Positions 40,108 through 51,367 of a stretch of DNA of 64,000 bases are shown piece after piece. A program made the translations under genes and the position numbers. The first letter of the stretch is position 1. Each line of letters begins with the position of its first letter. The notes beneath the pieces were generated by a model, which saw nothing but the letters and a program-made list of their open reading frames with translations, searched no databases and had not been told where the DNA came from. The stretch spans positions 50,855,797 to 50,919,796 of the forward strand of contig NC_085046.1 of assembly GCF_963662255.1 (NCBI RefSeq). The letters are read 5' to 3'. Source of the stretch: Cinclus cinclus (Eukaryota; Chordata; Aves; Passeriformes; Cinclidae).

Positions 40108-41343
40108 TGTTGTGCTGGTTTTACAATAATTAATTTTTAGTAAAGAGGGAAATAAAATCAGACATGGAAGTAATTCCCTGTGAAGTGTTGCTAGCAGCTT
40201 CCTCTGTGCCTGGCAAAACCAATAGCCGGCTGACTCTGAGAATTGGCACACTGCAAAATCAACTGGAAAAGCTAGAAACACCTCTATGATAATATATTTA
40301 ATAAAGAAGAAGCCGAGGGAAGCTCTTTTTCTGCCCTTGGAGGAGTGGCCAGTGGGGCCGGACCCCTTCTCATGATTCCCTGATGCAGAGCCTGGATGGG
40401 ATCAGTCTTTCATCATTGCAGAGCTCTATAAAACTATTTCAATTGATAGAACTTGAGAACAAATGAACCTACAAACACCAATTCTCTCCTGAGTCAGAGA
40501 AAAGGAAAAAGGGAGGACATGTGAGGAGAACAATGTGGTGACACTGAGGTTGGTGCAGAACAGGGAGGGGGAGGAGGAAGTGCTCTGAGCTTTGGAGTTG
40601 AGATTCCTCTGCAAGCTGTGGTGAGGACTATGATACAACAATCTGTTTCCCTGTAACTCATGAACTGCATGGGAGGATGCAGCACTTACTTGCAGCCTGA
40701 GAGAAAAAGGCACTCATGCCTGGAGAAAGGCTTGAACAAAGAAAGACAGAACCCGTGCTTTCAGAGATAGAGGAAGAAGACCCTTGTTTTATACTAGAAC
40801 AGCTCATCCTTAAAAATGGCCCCCCCATCAACTAAATGGCCCATGAAAAGCAGCTGTGGCAAGACTGCAAGCCATGGGAGGAACTTCACATTGCAAGCAG
40901 GCTCTGGGCAGACTCTTAGACATGAAAATTGAAACCATGTTGGAAAAGTTCACAAAGAACTGTTTCTCCTAGGAAGGCCTCATCGCATAGCAAAAGAAAC
41001 TCCTCTCCTTAAGCAAACTGAAGGAAAATCTTAAGTAGCAAACAGACTAAAAATCCCATATTTTGTCTCCCTGTGCTGTCTGTGAGAAGGAAAGAAGGGA
41101 TTGACTGGGGTGGAAAGGTGTTCTAAAGGTTTATTTTAGCTCTCATTATCCTCTTTTAATTCTGTTAATAATGTTTTACCTTTATACCTTTTAAAGTTTT
41201 GAACCTGTTTTGCCCTTAAAGTGTTTTCTCGTAATCCGTATCTCACTCCACAAGCTTTCTTTCTTCCTCCTCTGCTTAACTGTAGCCAAAGAGGATGAAT
41301 AAATGATTTTCATAGGTGAACTGGTGTTTGTCCAGCATCAACA
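40108..41343 (+). mobile_element. Probable LTR, family C, about 1.24 kb
   Basis: It begins TGTTGTGCTGGTTTTACA and probably ends CCAGCATCAACA, so the ends form a short inverted repeat TGTTG...CAACA. Inside, blocks I associate with an avian ERV LTR occur in order: GGAAGTAATTCCCTGTGAAG, CAGCTTCCTCTGTGCCTGGC, ACACCTCTATGATAATATAT with TTTAATAAAG, a GAGGAGTGGCCAG segment, then much later GGTGTTCTAAAGGTTTATTT, GTTTTGAACCTGTTTTGCCC and GTGTTTTCTCGTAATCC, with AATAAA at about 41299 near the right end. No target duplication was found at these ends. The frames inside are short. The central 300-400 bp is the least certain part and might hold leftover internal sequence. Confidence 0.6.
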
Positions 41344-41777
41344 TGTCACAGGTATCACTAGCACTGAGTTCTTTATTGTGTTACTGTTGAAGAGAGGCCA
41401 TTTGTCCATTCATAGAGATGTTCCAGGATTAGCAATGCAGTGTATTTCTCTGTATTTATCTGACGCACCCCTTGTTCTTACCCCAGCTAATTGCTGCTGC
41501 CTTTCAGGGTGGTATATCACTACTGCCCCTGAAAGCTTTCTTACTTTTTAACACTATTTTTTTTTTTTGTTACATGTAGCCAAATACAGGATTATTTATC
41601 AAGGCAAAGGTGTTCCAGATCACTTACTCAGGGACACGCTGTAGCATTTAGATACATTATTATCCTCTTAAAAATTCATTCTTGTTTATTCTTGTTTCAT
41701 CATCACAGAATAATGAAAGGGCTGACTGTTGCTATTTTGGGACTTCTCTTCATAATTTTTCATAAATCTTGGAATTT
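41344..41777. other. Spacer between LTR and CR1
   Basis: Unique-looking sequence with a T10 run near 41559. An 82-codon frame (41303-41551) begins in the LTR tail and has no recognisable domain. CR1 sequence begins at about 41778, but its 5' boundary is soft. Confidence 0.5.
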
Positions 41778-43142
41778 TTTTAGTTTCCAGTCAACTGGAA
41801 GCTGGAAAATCTTATCCCAGATTTCAAAAAGGATAGGAAGAAGACCCTTGCTAATTACAAGCCTGTAAGTCTCACTTCAGTGCCTGGTAAAATTATGGAG
41901 AAAGTTATTCTGGAAGTTACAAGAAGTTATGAAAAAACAGCTAAGAGGCAACCTAGTCATGTGTCATTTCCAGCACAGGTTCATGCCCTGCTTTAACCAA
42001 CTTAATTTCCTTTTATGATGAGAACACCCACCTAGCTGATCAAGGAAAGCCAGCAGATGTGGTGGTTTGGGATTTTAGCAAGGTTTAGATACTGTCTCAT
42101 ATAATACACTTCCGGGCAAAATGTGCCACATTTGTGCCACACTAGTCCATAGACAAGTCCACAATACATTAGGTGAACACCTGGCTGTCAGATTATGCTC
42201 AAAGGATGAAAAGGAGTAAATGGGGTTACATCAGGCTGGCTGCAGTGGGCTTCCCTAGGGCTCACTTTTATGGACAGTGGTCTTTACAATTTTTACAAAT
42301 TATCTGGATGCAAGACTCAAGTGTACAGGAAGTAGGTTGGCTGATGATACTGAACTAGGAGGAGCTGTGAGCCTGGGGAGCCTCAAGACTTGGGCAGTCA
42401 CCAACCATATGAAATTTAAGAGCAAGTGCCAGATTCTACACCTTGGATGGGATAATCATGGTTATATATACAAACTGGGTGACAACAGGCTGAAAAGTGG
42501 CCTCATGAAAAGGGACCTAGTCGATAGAAAGTTGAACGTGAATCAGCAGTGCCCTAGAAGCCAGGAAGGCCATCAGGCACAGCATCACGAGCCAGGTAAG
42601 GGTGGGGATTGTCCTGCTCTGCTCTGCACTGGGGCCACCTCACCTCAAGCACTAGCGGCAGTTTTGGGTGCCACAATATAAGGTGAACATCAGTCATCAA
42701 ACTGTGTCCAGAAAAGCACAATTGAGATGAAAAGTCTTGAGGGCATGACTTAGGAGAAGCAGCCGAGGTCACTTGGCTTGATAAGCTTGGAGAAGTGAAA
42801 ACTGAGGTGTGACCCCACTGTGGTCTACAACTTCCTCAAGGGGCAGAGTAGGAGATGCTGATCTCCTCTGTTGGGTGACTGACAATAAGATGTGAGGGAA
42901 GGAATTTAAGTGCATCAGGGAAAGTTCAGATTGGACATTAGATAAAGGTTCTTCACTGAGAGGGTCAGTGGTCTCTGGAACAGACTCCCCAGCAAAGTGG
43001 CCATGGCCTGAAGCCTGTCAGAGTTCGAAGAGTGTCTGGATGGTTCTCTTAGCCATGTGGTTTAGGTAGTCTTGGAAGGAGTAGAAAATTGCACTTTACG
43101 GTGCCTTTCAAGCTGAGATACTCTGTGATTTGATGATCTGTG
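41778..43142 (+). pseudogene. CR1 LINE, decayed reverse transcriptase part of ORF2 plus 3' UTR
   Basis: The longest CR1 in the window, about 1.36 kb and 5'-truncated. In order it shows the RT segment equivalent to 'P..WK...(I/V)PDFKK...NYKPVSLTSVPGKIMEKV' (41795-41910), the 'DFSKAFDTV' region (42070-42100), a segment resembling 'VNGVTSGW..V.SGVPQG' (42210-42260), and the catalytic [FL]ADD motif as LADDTELGGAV, with LADD at 42337-42348. C-terminal ORF2 sequence and the 3' UTR follow, ending in the degenerate CTGTGATTTGATGATCTG repeat typical of CR1 tails. Frameshifts, stops and a deletion in the middle fingers/palm region make it non-functional. In life, ORF2 supplies endonuclease and reverse transcriptase for target-primed insertion. 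No clear target duplication was found, which is normal for CR1. Confidence 0.92.
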
Positions 43143-43257
43143 CAGATTTCTGAATCATTACTTGCTGATACAATAAAATTTTGACAGGTTATATGTAAAC
43201 TTGAACCAGAGATTTTTTTTTTCTGTTGTTTTAAACACCTTATATTAAGTTACCAAT

Positions 43258-44177
43258 TGTCTTGGTTTGAAAGACAGGTGTCTGCTAGGGAAGGCGGGAC
43301 CCTCCCTTGGACTGAAGAATGTAAATCACCTCCTTATGAATTATTATAATTTTGAAATTAAGGGGCTCTCAGGCAAAGATACGAGGATAGGACTAACAGT
43401 TCTTTACCATTATGTAAAAAAAAGGCAAACAAAACAAAACAACAACCACGGAATTAGTAACAAACAGAACCAGGGACCCCGTGACAGCCTTCTCAGCCGG
43501 GACGGGAGAGGGAGGAGAGGCTTTGCTTCACAAAGCCCTGCTGGGGCAGTCGATCCCAGTGCCCCAGCAGGACTCTGAGGAGCACTAAGCTGGAGTGGCA
43601 GGAATGAGCAAAAGATGCCGGGCTGGTGGACGAGATGTATCAGAGAACTTTCCGGCAGTGTTTGGAACTGCGGGGATGTCCCGGCAGGGCAGGGCAGGGC
43701 AGGGCAGGGCAGGGCAGGGCAGGGCAGCGCGGGGCTACAGCGCTGAGAAACCCAGAACGGCGCCGAAGGAGCGGCGGGGCTGGGGCAGCGGCGGGGCCGG
43801 CTCCGAGCAGGGCAGGGAGAGGCGGACTCGGGATTCCCGGGAACACAGCGGATGGTGATAGCTCCCTCTTTTAGGGAGGTAGGCCTTAATAAGGCCCCAG
43901 GTCAGTGGCTACTCTCAAGAGCAGAGGCTCATCCCACGGAAGAAAAGCAGCTGCGGGGTGGGTTAAGGCAAATTCTTTTTCCCAAGCAACAACAGCCAGC
44001 GTCCCCCGTCTGAAGCCCGGCGCAAGAGAATTAGCAGCTGTGCCCCTGCCCTCCTTTTACCTGGGCCTTTGTTTTCTCAAGTTCCCATAAGCGCCAGCAG
44101 TCAGCGTTTCCCAGCACCTCATGCGAAAAATTCTATAGGTAAGAAGGAACAAACGAGAAGAAACCTAGCCCCAAACA
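43258..44177 (-). mobile_element. LTR sharing only its R-U5 end with family A
   Basis: The left 215 bp (43258-43473) match the left end of family A copy 1 closely: TGTCTTGGTTTGAAAGACAG, then ATTATTATAATTTTGAAATT, CTCTCAGGCAAAGATA and AACAGTTCTTTAC. The remaining 700 bp do not match family A: they are GC-rich, CpG-rich, carry a (GGGCA)n array, and end CCCCAAACA, compared with CCTCAACA in copy 1. Read on the minus strand the element therefore begins TGTTTGGGG and ends CCAAGACA, with proper TG...CA termini and a length of 920 bp. The motif at the family A polyadenylation position reads GGTAAA here. No matching target duplication was seen. It is either a related subfamily or a recombinant LTR with a different U3. 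No viral genes flank it. Confidence 0.8.
43683..43727 (+). repeat. (GGGCA)9 minisatellite inside the LTR
   Basis: Nine tandem GGCAG units (equivalently GGGCA). Eight GGG runs separated by two bases satisfy the canonical quadruplex pattern on the plus strand, which is the antisense strand of the LTR; the LTR transcript would be C-rich here. Copy number is likely variable. Confidence 0.95.
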
Positions 44178-46114
44178 TCACCTTTTTTTCTATTGTGTTT
44201 TACTAAATTTATAATTTTGAAGTGTATCTAAATGTTTGAATATTAATTCTAAATGAGGGAATAACTGGAGCAAGGCTAGTGGGACGATTAGTGTTTTCAA
44301 AGCTAATTGATGCAGTCAGCTTTTCTTTTCCCCTGGGTCCTATCTCTGCTTTCATTCCTGTTTTTCTCATGTCCTAGGCCCAGTGTTACATGAAAATATA
44401 ACTTTTATTAAAAAAAATAAATACATGCTTCTAACAGTTATGTTCAGGGAAAGAAAAAATTTGAAAATATATTTCCACAGGTTTTCAATAAACCAGATTT
44501 TTAAAAAGAGTAAAAAAGAATATTATGCTTGATACTAGTGTGTGTTTGGTTACTTTTTTTTTTCCCCTCTAGGGAATTTGATCTTATGTGTGACTCAGTA
44601 CTATTTCCAGTTAAACTATGACTACTCTGAAGACAATACTTCTGTCTTGACTCATTGCAACATATACTTTAAATAATTTTCCCCAGTTTTGTTTCCAGTC
44701 CCCTTGCTTTTCATAATTGCAAATGATTTAGCTTTATCCTTCTGAATTCAGACTATTTTCAATCTTACACAACACTCTCACTTTTTTATCATTCTTCCAA
44801 TCAGCAAAGTTATTTGGCAAAAATATCTTCCCTTGCCTTTATGACACATAAAATGATGGAACATTTCCGTATCTTGATTCAGTCGCCTCAAACATTATTA
44901 AGAGCCAAGTAAAGGAATTTCAGTCATTGTCTTTTTATTTTTCTTCAAAAAACACAAGGGATTGAGTGTATCTTGACTGTTCTCTTTGCTGTATAATGTT
45001 ATTACTTTCACCTGTCTAGATTGGTTTGGATGTAAATACTTGTTTATAATAAAGAGTGCAAGAAATAGTAATACATACCTAGTACATTTCAGAGGAGTTG
45101 TTTTATGATGAGTTTTAGAGCAAAAAAGGTAATTCACCGGAGCTTTACATCATATTTGTTGAAAATGCCCTTACTGGATTCATACTAACTTCAGGCAAGC
45201 TTTTATATAGTTAAAAATTATTTTTCATTAACATAAAGTTGAAATTTACATTTACATGAAGATATAATTTCATGCTTTAATTTCCCATTAAGAAATACCT
45301 AAAATTGGTTCAGTATTTTCATTTAAATTCAGATTCTGATTTTTCTATTTCTTAATGAATAGAAAAATCCTAACTATTTCTGATGTGCCACTGGCATGTA
45401 GCCCATGAATTGAAATAAGCTTTGCATTAAATTTCCATAAAGCATAAAAGAAGTCAGTCAAGGACCTAGACCTGCAAATATCATCAGAATTTGAAGGATT
45501 AAATCCCTATCTTGGTGTGCTGTTTGAGCTCAAAATTGAATGAAACTTTCAGAATTTAAAAATGCACACAGTAAAATATATACAGTAAAATATAAATTTT
45601 ACAATTAAAAAGGGGATATTTGCAAATGGCAGGACCCAAAGTCCTGTCACTGGCCTAATTTGTCTGTTTTTTAAATAAAACCTGATGTTAACATGCTGGC
45701 TGTAGCTTTGACTTATCTAAAGGTCAGTTTAGCATCAGTAACTGACTACGTACAGTGTTACTTGCCTTCACAACATCAAGGTAAGGTTTGGGATGGCTGG
45801 GCAATTTACCATGTGCAGTTTTCCCTCCAAGGGAATGCTACAAATATGTCTTTTTTGCTAACCATTCAGCTTCTGAGATACCAGAGTAGACACCAGAGCC
45901 TTTTATGGTAAAGAAACCGTATGCTCTGGTTTACCTTAAATTCAGTCTTGCAAAGGACAGCAATGTTATTTCAAATAAGCTTGAGCAATGTAGAGTCAGG
46001 ACTGAGAAAGTCAACCATACCAGATGCAGAAATCCCCATCTGATACTGAGACTGCATTGTCTAAATTCAGTGATCTCTGCTTCCATAACCATTCTCCTCC
46101 TGCCTCTTTATTTT
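44178..46114. other. AT-rich spacer between two LTRs
   Basis: No gene or further element recognised. Frames are under 95 codons and lack domains. AT-rich patches include a repeated CAGTAAAATATA at about 45568-45596. Confidence 0.55.
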
Positions 46115-46673
46115 TGTTGTAGTTTAACCCCACCATGCAGCTGCTCATTTGCTCTCCCCCTCCATTTTGATGGCATGGGGAGGTGAATCAGAAAAAAAGG
46201 CAAAAACACATGGTTTGAGAGATGGACAGTTTAATAAATGGAAAAGTTAAGATGTAATAGTAATTATTATTGTAATGAAAAGAAGAGAGAAAGAGAAGAA
46301 GAAACCTTAAGAAAATTGAGTCATGTACAATGCAATTACTAACCACCCACTGGTAGGTGTCCTGACTGCTCCTTAGCAGGGATTGATGGCTCCCAGCCAG
46401 TTTCCCCCCAGTTTATATACTGAATATGATGTTCTGGGGTATGGAATGTCCCTTTGGCCAATTTGGGTCAGCTGTCCTGTCTGTGTTCCCTCCAGATTGT
46501 TGTGCACCTGCTCCCTGGCAAAGTATGGAAAACTGAAAACTTAGGGTAAGCACTGTTCAGCAACCACTAAACTGTCAGTGTGTTATTACTACTATTCTTG
46601 TACTAAATCCAAACCACAGAAATGCACCAACTACCGGGAAGAAAATAACTCTATCTTTCTTAAATCCAGGACA
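46115..46673 (-). mobile_element. Solo LTR, family B, full length
   Basis: A 559-bp element bounded by TGTTGTAGTTTAACCCC and AAATCCAGGACA on the plus strand. Read on the minus strand it starts TGTCCTGGATTT and contains, in order, TCTTCCCGGTAGTTGG, the CACACTGACAG region, GGTGCACAACAATCTG, GACAGGACAGCTGACCC, TTGGCCAAAGGGACATTCC, and a TATA box (TATATAAA) followed by the transcribed GGGGGGAAACTGGCTGGG. The end, GGGGTTAAACTACAACA, is the characteristic right terminus of a common avian ERV LTR. It is homologous to the truncated copy at 31827-32115. The flanking five bases (ATTTT and ATGTC) do not match. No viral coding sequence is next to it. Confidence 0.88.
46412..46419 (-). promoter_or_regulatory. 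LTR TATA box
   Basis: TATATAAA on the minus strand, in the canonical context before the G-rich transcription start region of the family B LTR. Its position matches TATAAA at 32079-32084 in the other copy. Confidence 0.6.
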
Positions 46674-48278
46674 ATGTCAAATTTTTGGTGAGCCCCATCT
46701 GACAGTTTGGTCTTAGCATAGGGCACAGAAAACAGGCTGGTTTCAGATTCACAATTAATTTACTAGAATATACAGTCTGTTTCACATTACAGATTGAAAA
46801 TGACATGACATTGAGTAACATAAAAATAATGTCACAAACACTGAGATAGTATCAACAACAGATATTTCTGAAGTGTTCTGTAACCTGTGCTTGCAGATCT
46901 CTGATACAACCATTATCACTGATGTCAACATCAGTGTTTAATTGTAGACTACTAAGGGTTTTCTACCACTTCTTTCCAAAGCCCTCTCCGAAGACCTACA
47001 CCCTCAGCTTCACACTACTGAATCTTTCTCTTTACTGGCATATTATTCTTTCCATCATTCTCTTCCCCTTGCCTTTATTCCAAAAAACCCCAACCAAACG
47101 AACAAAAAAACCCACAAAACCCCTACAAACAACCAAAACAGCCCACTTAGTATGAAGAAGTCATAATTTCTTGTCATTTGCATGTTTTTTCTTCCAAGAC
47201 AGCTTAATAGGTAAGCAGGTTCTTACTGATTTTATTGACTGCTTTCTTATTTTCTTTTTTTTTTTTTTTAATGGAGAACAGAATTAATGTGATATTTATT
47301 GCCATTACTCTCTTCATTCAACTTATATTGACTTCTTAATTGTTCTAGAAAATTTGCTTTATAGCTCAGGTATATGCCATCTAAAATAAGAGCAGGTGAC
47401 AAGTATCTTTTGATGCAGTATGTTGAAATGTACTGTGAGTTTATGTAGATTTCTTGTTCAATTATAGGAATAAAAGTAAATTATGTTTACCTTACTTGCA
47501 GAGTTTAAGATTATACTAAACAAGACTCAGTTTTCAGTGTTCTAAAGATGGCTTTCTGATAACTTAAACTTTTATTTAATTTAAAATTGAATTTTGTTTT
47601 TGCCTTTTTGAAAACTCATCATATTTATAGTCAATTTTCTACTGAGAACAGCAGTCTAGGTCAATCATAACATCATATTAAAACATGATGTCAAGTAGCT
47701 GAGTTTCTTTGTTTATTTAAGCCATCTTTGTTATCTTTGAAAGAAGCACAGAACACAGAGTTCATAGAACTTTAAAGAATCAAGCTGCACATAGTCAATG
47801 CAAAATGTAAAAACACATTTTCAAATGCAAAGTGTATTTCTCACAGACAAGTCCTTTAGGACAACTGAAATGGAATGATTTTATATCTTAAACATACTTT
47901 TATTATGACTTAATCAGAGCAATTTGATTTCATAGTTACTGAAGCAGAGCTCTTTGCAAAACTGCAACTACTATTCAATTATTTTTTTTTGCCTCTGTAT
48001 GACATTTTTCCATTTTCATCAAGATTTTGACACAGGTCACTTAAAATCAATTGCAGAAAATGTTTTTGAGAGACATGTTACAGACGTTCATAAGCTCATT
48101 TCCAACCTTTCCATTATTTTTCTATATTTTAGATTGGTTTAAAATCAAATGTGTTTATCCATTTTATTAAGTCAAGAGTTCAGTGGGAGCTGCTTGGGAA
48201 ATAGAAGGCACATGGAGAGCAAAGAATTATTCATTGCGATACTTGTAGTGAATGCAGCTAGGAATATTAATACTGGTG

Positions 48279-48531
48279 TTTTCCTTTCCTTTCCTTTCCT
48301 TTCCTTTCCTTTCCCTTTCCCTTTCCCTTTCCCTTTCCCTTTCCCTTTCCCTTTCCCTTTCCCTTTCCCTTTCCCTTTCCCTTTCCCTTTCCCTTTCCCT
48401 TTCCCTTTCCCTTTCCTTTCCTTTCCTTTCCTTTCCTTTCCTTTCCTTTCCTTTCCTTTCCTTTCCTTTCCTTTCCTTTCCTTTCCTTTCCTTTCCTTTC
48501 CTTTCCTTTCCTTTCCTTTCCTTTCCTTTCC
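48279..48531. repeat. Three-block (TTTCC)n-(CCCTTT)n-(TTTCC)n tract
   Basis: About 250 bp of pure pyrimidine on the plus strand. The first ~33 bp are TTTCC pentamers, the next ~100 bp are about 17 CCCTTT hexamers, and the last ~118 bp return to TTTCC pentamers ending CTTTCCATTAAAG. A hexamer variant has expanded inside a pentamer array. The Phe/Pro, Ser/Leu and Lys/Gly reading frames across it are products of the repeat. Confidence 0.98.
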
Positions 48532-50044
48532 ATTAAAGAACTGAACAGTTTGCTGAATGGCAAATTAAGGTGTCAAAGCAAATGTTGTAGGTGCACCCCC
48601 AGAGCTCTTGCCACACCTATAGAAATAGTATGTAACAAATCAAAACCACATCTCACTTCCAAGGCATTACAAATTTCATCTTGGAGTTAATGATTACAAT
48701 TTATCTATAAACACTTTATAAATATATGTCTATTATTGAGTACTCAAAGTATGATAATGTGTAGAATAGCAAACCAGGAGCAGTTTCCCTGCACACCCTA
48801 CCAAAACCAAAAGGACAGCCAATGCCACAAACAACTCACTATTTTAATAAAACTGCTGAGGTTGCTGGCAACTTCTGAGCTACAACATCACCAGTACTCT
48901 GCTCTAGGAAAATGGAAAACAATTACTTGCCCCAGATACATTTTAAATATATTTTTTCAGATCATGATATTAGTCAGAAACTGCAGAAAACCCTAGTGCC
49001 TGATTTGTATCCAGTAAGTAAGTAGTTTATGACAACCAAAGGCAGCTTTTGAAAATAAGGGAAAGAAAAAATGTTTACAGAACCACTGCACGTCACAGTC
49101 TCTTGAAAATGAAGTGCATTACGGCAGACATAAAAGAGCATGCTGTAGTAAGACAAGCTGTAATGAGTTCAGTGTGTTAGTATGCAAGTTATGAAAGATT
49201 TCTTGTCTTTAATACAACATTTTTCATTATCATTAGTCCTTAAGGTGCATGACAACCTTTCGCTGGTGAATATAAATGATGGAAAGCCTCTAGGAAAGAA
49301 GGAATCACAGCTTTTTCCTTCTTGTTTTGAATTGTTGCACTACACAGTTTTGCACACATATCAAAGGCAAAGCTATACAGATTCCTGATATCACAAGCTG
49401 CAATTCTTAAGAATTTTTGTCTGAAAATGAAAGTAATGCAAAATTAAATTTATTTCCACAAGAGTTACAGTAACATCTTAATAAATAAATGGAATTAAGA
49501 AAGAAACATCTGTGTAATTAAGGACTGTGGTTTAAGTGTTAATGCAAAGAAAAGTGCTCTCTGAAGATCTTATAAATCAAGAGGAAAATCAGGAAAATGG
49601 GGTCTTTTTCTCAGAAGCAGATATTTCAGTTCATATATTCAACTAAAAATAATGTTATCAAGGGAAAAGAAGAAATGTGATGGAGTATTTCTAAATCACC
49701 AGTGGCTATGTGGTGTTTGTCAATACTGTTCTGGCATTTTTGAAAAGGCAGCTCCTAAGGGTAAAACTATGGCCTTAAAAATTTCACTGTGTCCAAGCAT
49801 GGACCTAGAAGCCAAGCATCCAACTCCATTTACAAATATGCAACTGCTGTGGGAGGATGGTTTTGTAACAAATAAACTCTTCCTTTAAGCAAGTCATTAA
49901 TTTTTCCTCAATTTACCTAACTCAGAATTTTCCTTAGACACACTGGAATGATATTGCATTTGGGAAGCAATTTCTTTTTTTTTTCTATAAGCTTCAAATT
50001 ATGTTGGAAGGAAAAAAAAAACAGCAACACAACACCATCCCCCC

Positions 50045-50080
50045 AAAACAAAACAAAAAAACAAAAAAAAAAAAAAAAAA
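50045..50080 (+). repeat. A-rich run (A18 with AAAAC units)
   Basis: AAAAC-type units followed by 18 uninterrupted A. No retrocopy body was recognised upstream. Confidence 0.9.
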
Positions 50081-51346
50081 CTTTTACAGAAAAATTAGTA
50101 ATATCACAGAAATAGAATATGGAAAAAATGCCCTTCATTTTTGTACAATTATTCTGAAGGAGAAAAGTACAACATGAGTGAATTATACATAATTTTAATT
50201 AATTATTTGTAAGTAAATTTTATTAACATTTATGTAAAAGTGTGAAAATATGTCTATTATCTCTTTTCTTTTGAAGGACAGGAATAAGCTAGCAACTTGC
50301 TAAGAATTACACCACAATTTAGAAAAAATATCTCTAATCTTGAAGCTGTGGTATACTTCATGAAAAGGTCATTTAGGAAATTAGTATTAGCTGGAATAAA
50401 TTCTGAATCAAAAAAAAATTCGACTGCTAGATAGCAAATAATTGTAAGCAGCATAAGCCATTAATTTTAACAATGGACTCTCATGACAAATTCCATTAAA
50501 TTCTCCAAGAGAACTGGAATCTACTATTCTTTACCTACTCTAGGAATATTTTTCTACAATCTTTATGATTGTCTCTCTAATTTGTATCTGTCCATGGTAA
50601 TATTAATAATTTTTCAGTAACAAATCTGCAGAGTTTGCATTTTTTTTTCTCTTCAAATGCCTGTCTAAAGCATTCAAATCAGCAAAGCTTTTTTTATAAA
50701 CTCAGTTCCATAGGCATAAACAGTCCCATTAATAACAATAGGCTTGGTCAAAACTAATCCTGCACTAGATTGGATCTATGACTCATATTTCTGTAATGTG
50801 AAATATACTCTCCCAACCTAACCACCTCCAAAAAATTATCACATATGAGTTAACTCTTTTTGTCTGTATTTCTTTATTGTTTTTTTCCTCCTAATTATCT
50901 TTCCGCACCTTGTTCTATTCCTAAATTTATAGTAAAGAAAAAGGTAAAGCAAAGATTAAATCAACAAAATAGTCAGTGGGCACTTTATTCCCTGTTACTC
51001 ACACGTAAAATTTTCATATAGTCTCTTGTCAGAATGACTTTTATCTAGTCCTAGAATGCTGAAGCCCTGGGTGCTACCATCAAAAGTCAAAGAGGAATGA
51101 TAATTTTCCTGGTTTCTAAATGTTTTTTGTAATTTAAAACATCAGTTAATATTTTTATTGAGGTGCTGAAATCAGGACTTTTGAACAGTCACAAGTTCTT
51201 ACTACAGTAAGAACATTCCCAGAAGAGTGAAATTTACCTAATTGCCCCAGGTTAGGAATCTCTGAGCTGCCCCAGTTTGTTGGTGGCCAAAAGAGTCTTC
51301 TCAAAGTAGTGTATTTGATTGGCCCTTCCCACACTTTTTCCACCCC

Positions 51347-51367
51347 TTTTTTTTTTTTTTTTTTTTT
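51347..51367 (-). repeat. T21 homopolymer
   Basis: 21 T residues, equal to poly(A) on the minus strand. A minus-strand retrocopy would lie to the right; no matching gene was recognised there. Confidence 0.92.

Noticed and set aside
48149..48563. Open frames of 94-131 codons rich in Phe/Pro, Ser/Leu or Lys/Gly
   Set aside because: They are translations of the TTTCC/CCCTTT simple repeat in different frames and strands.
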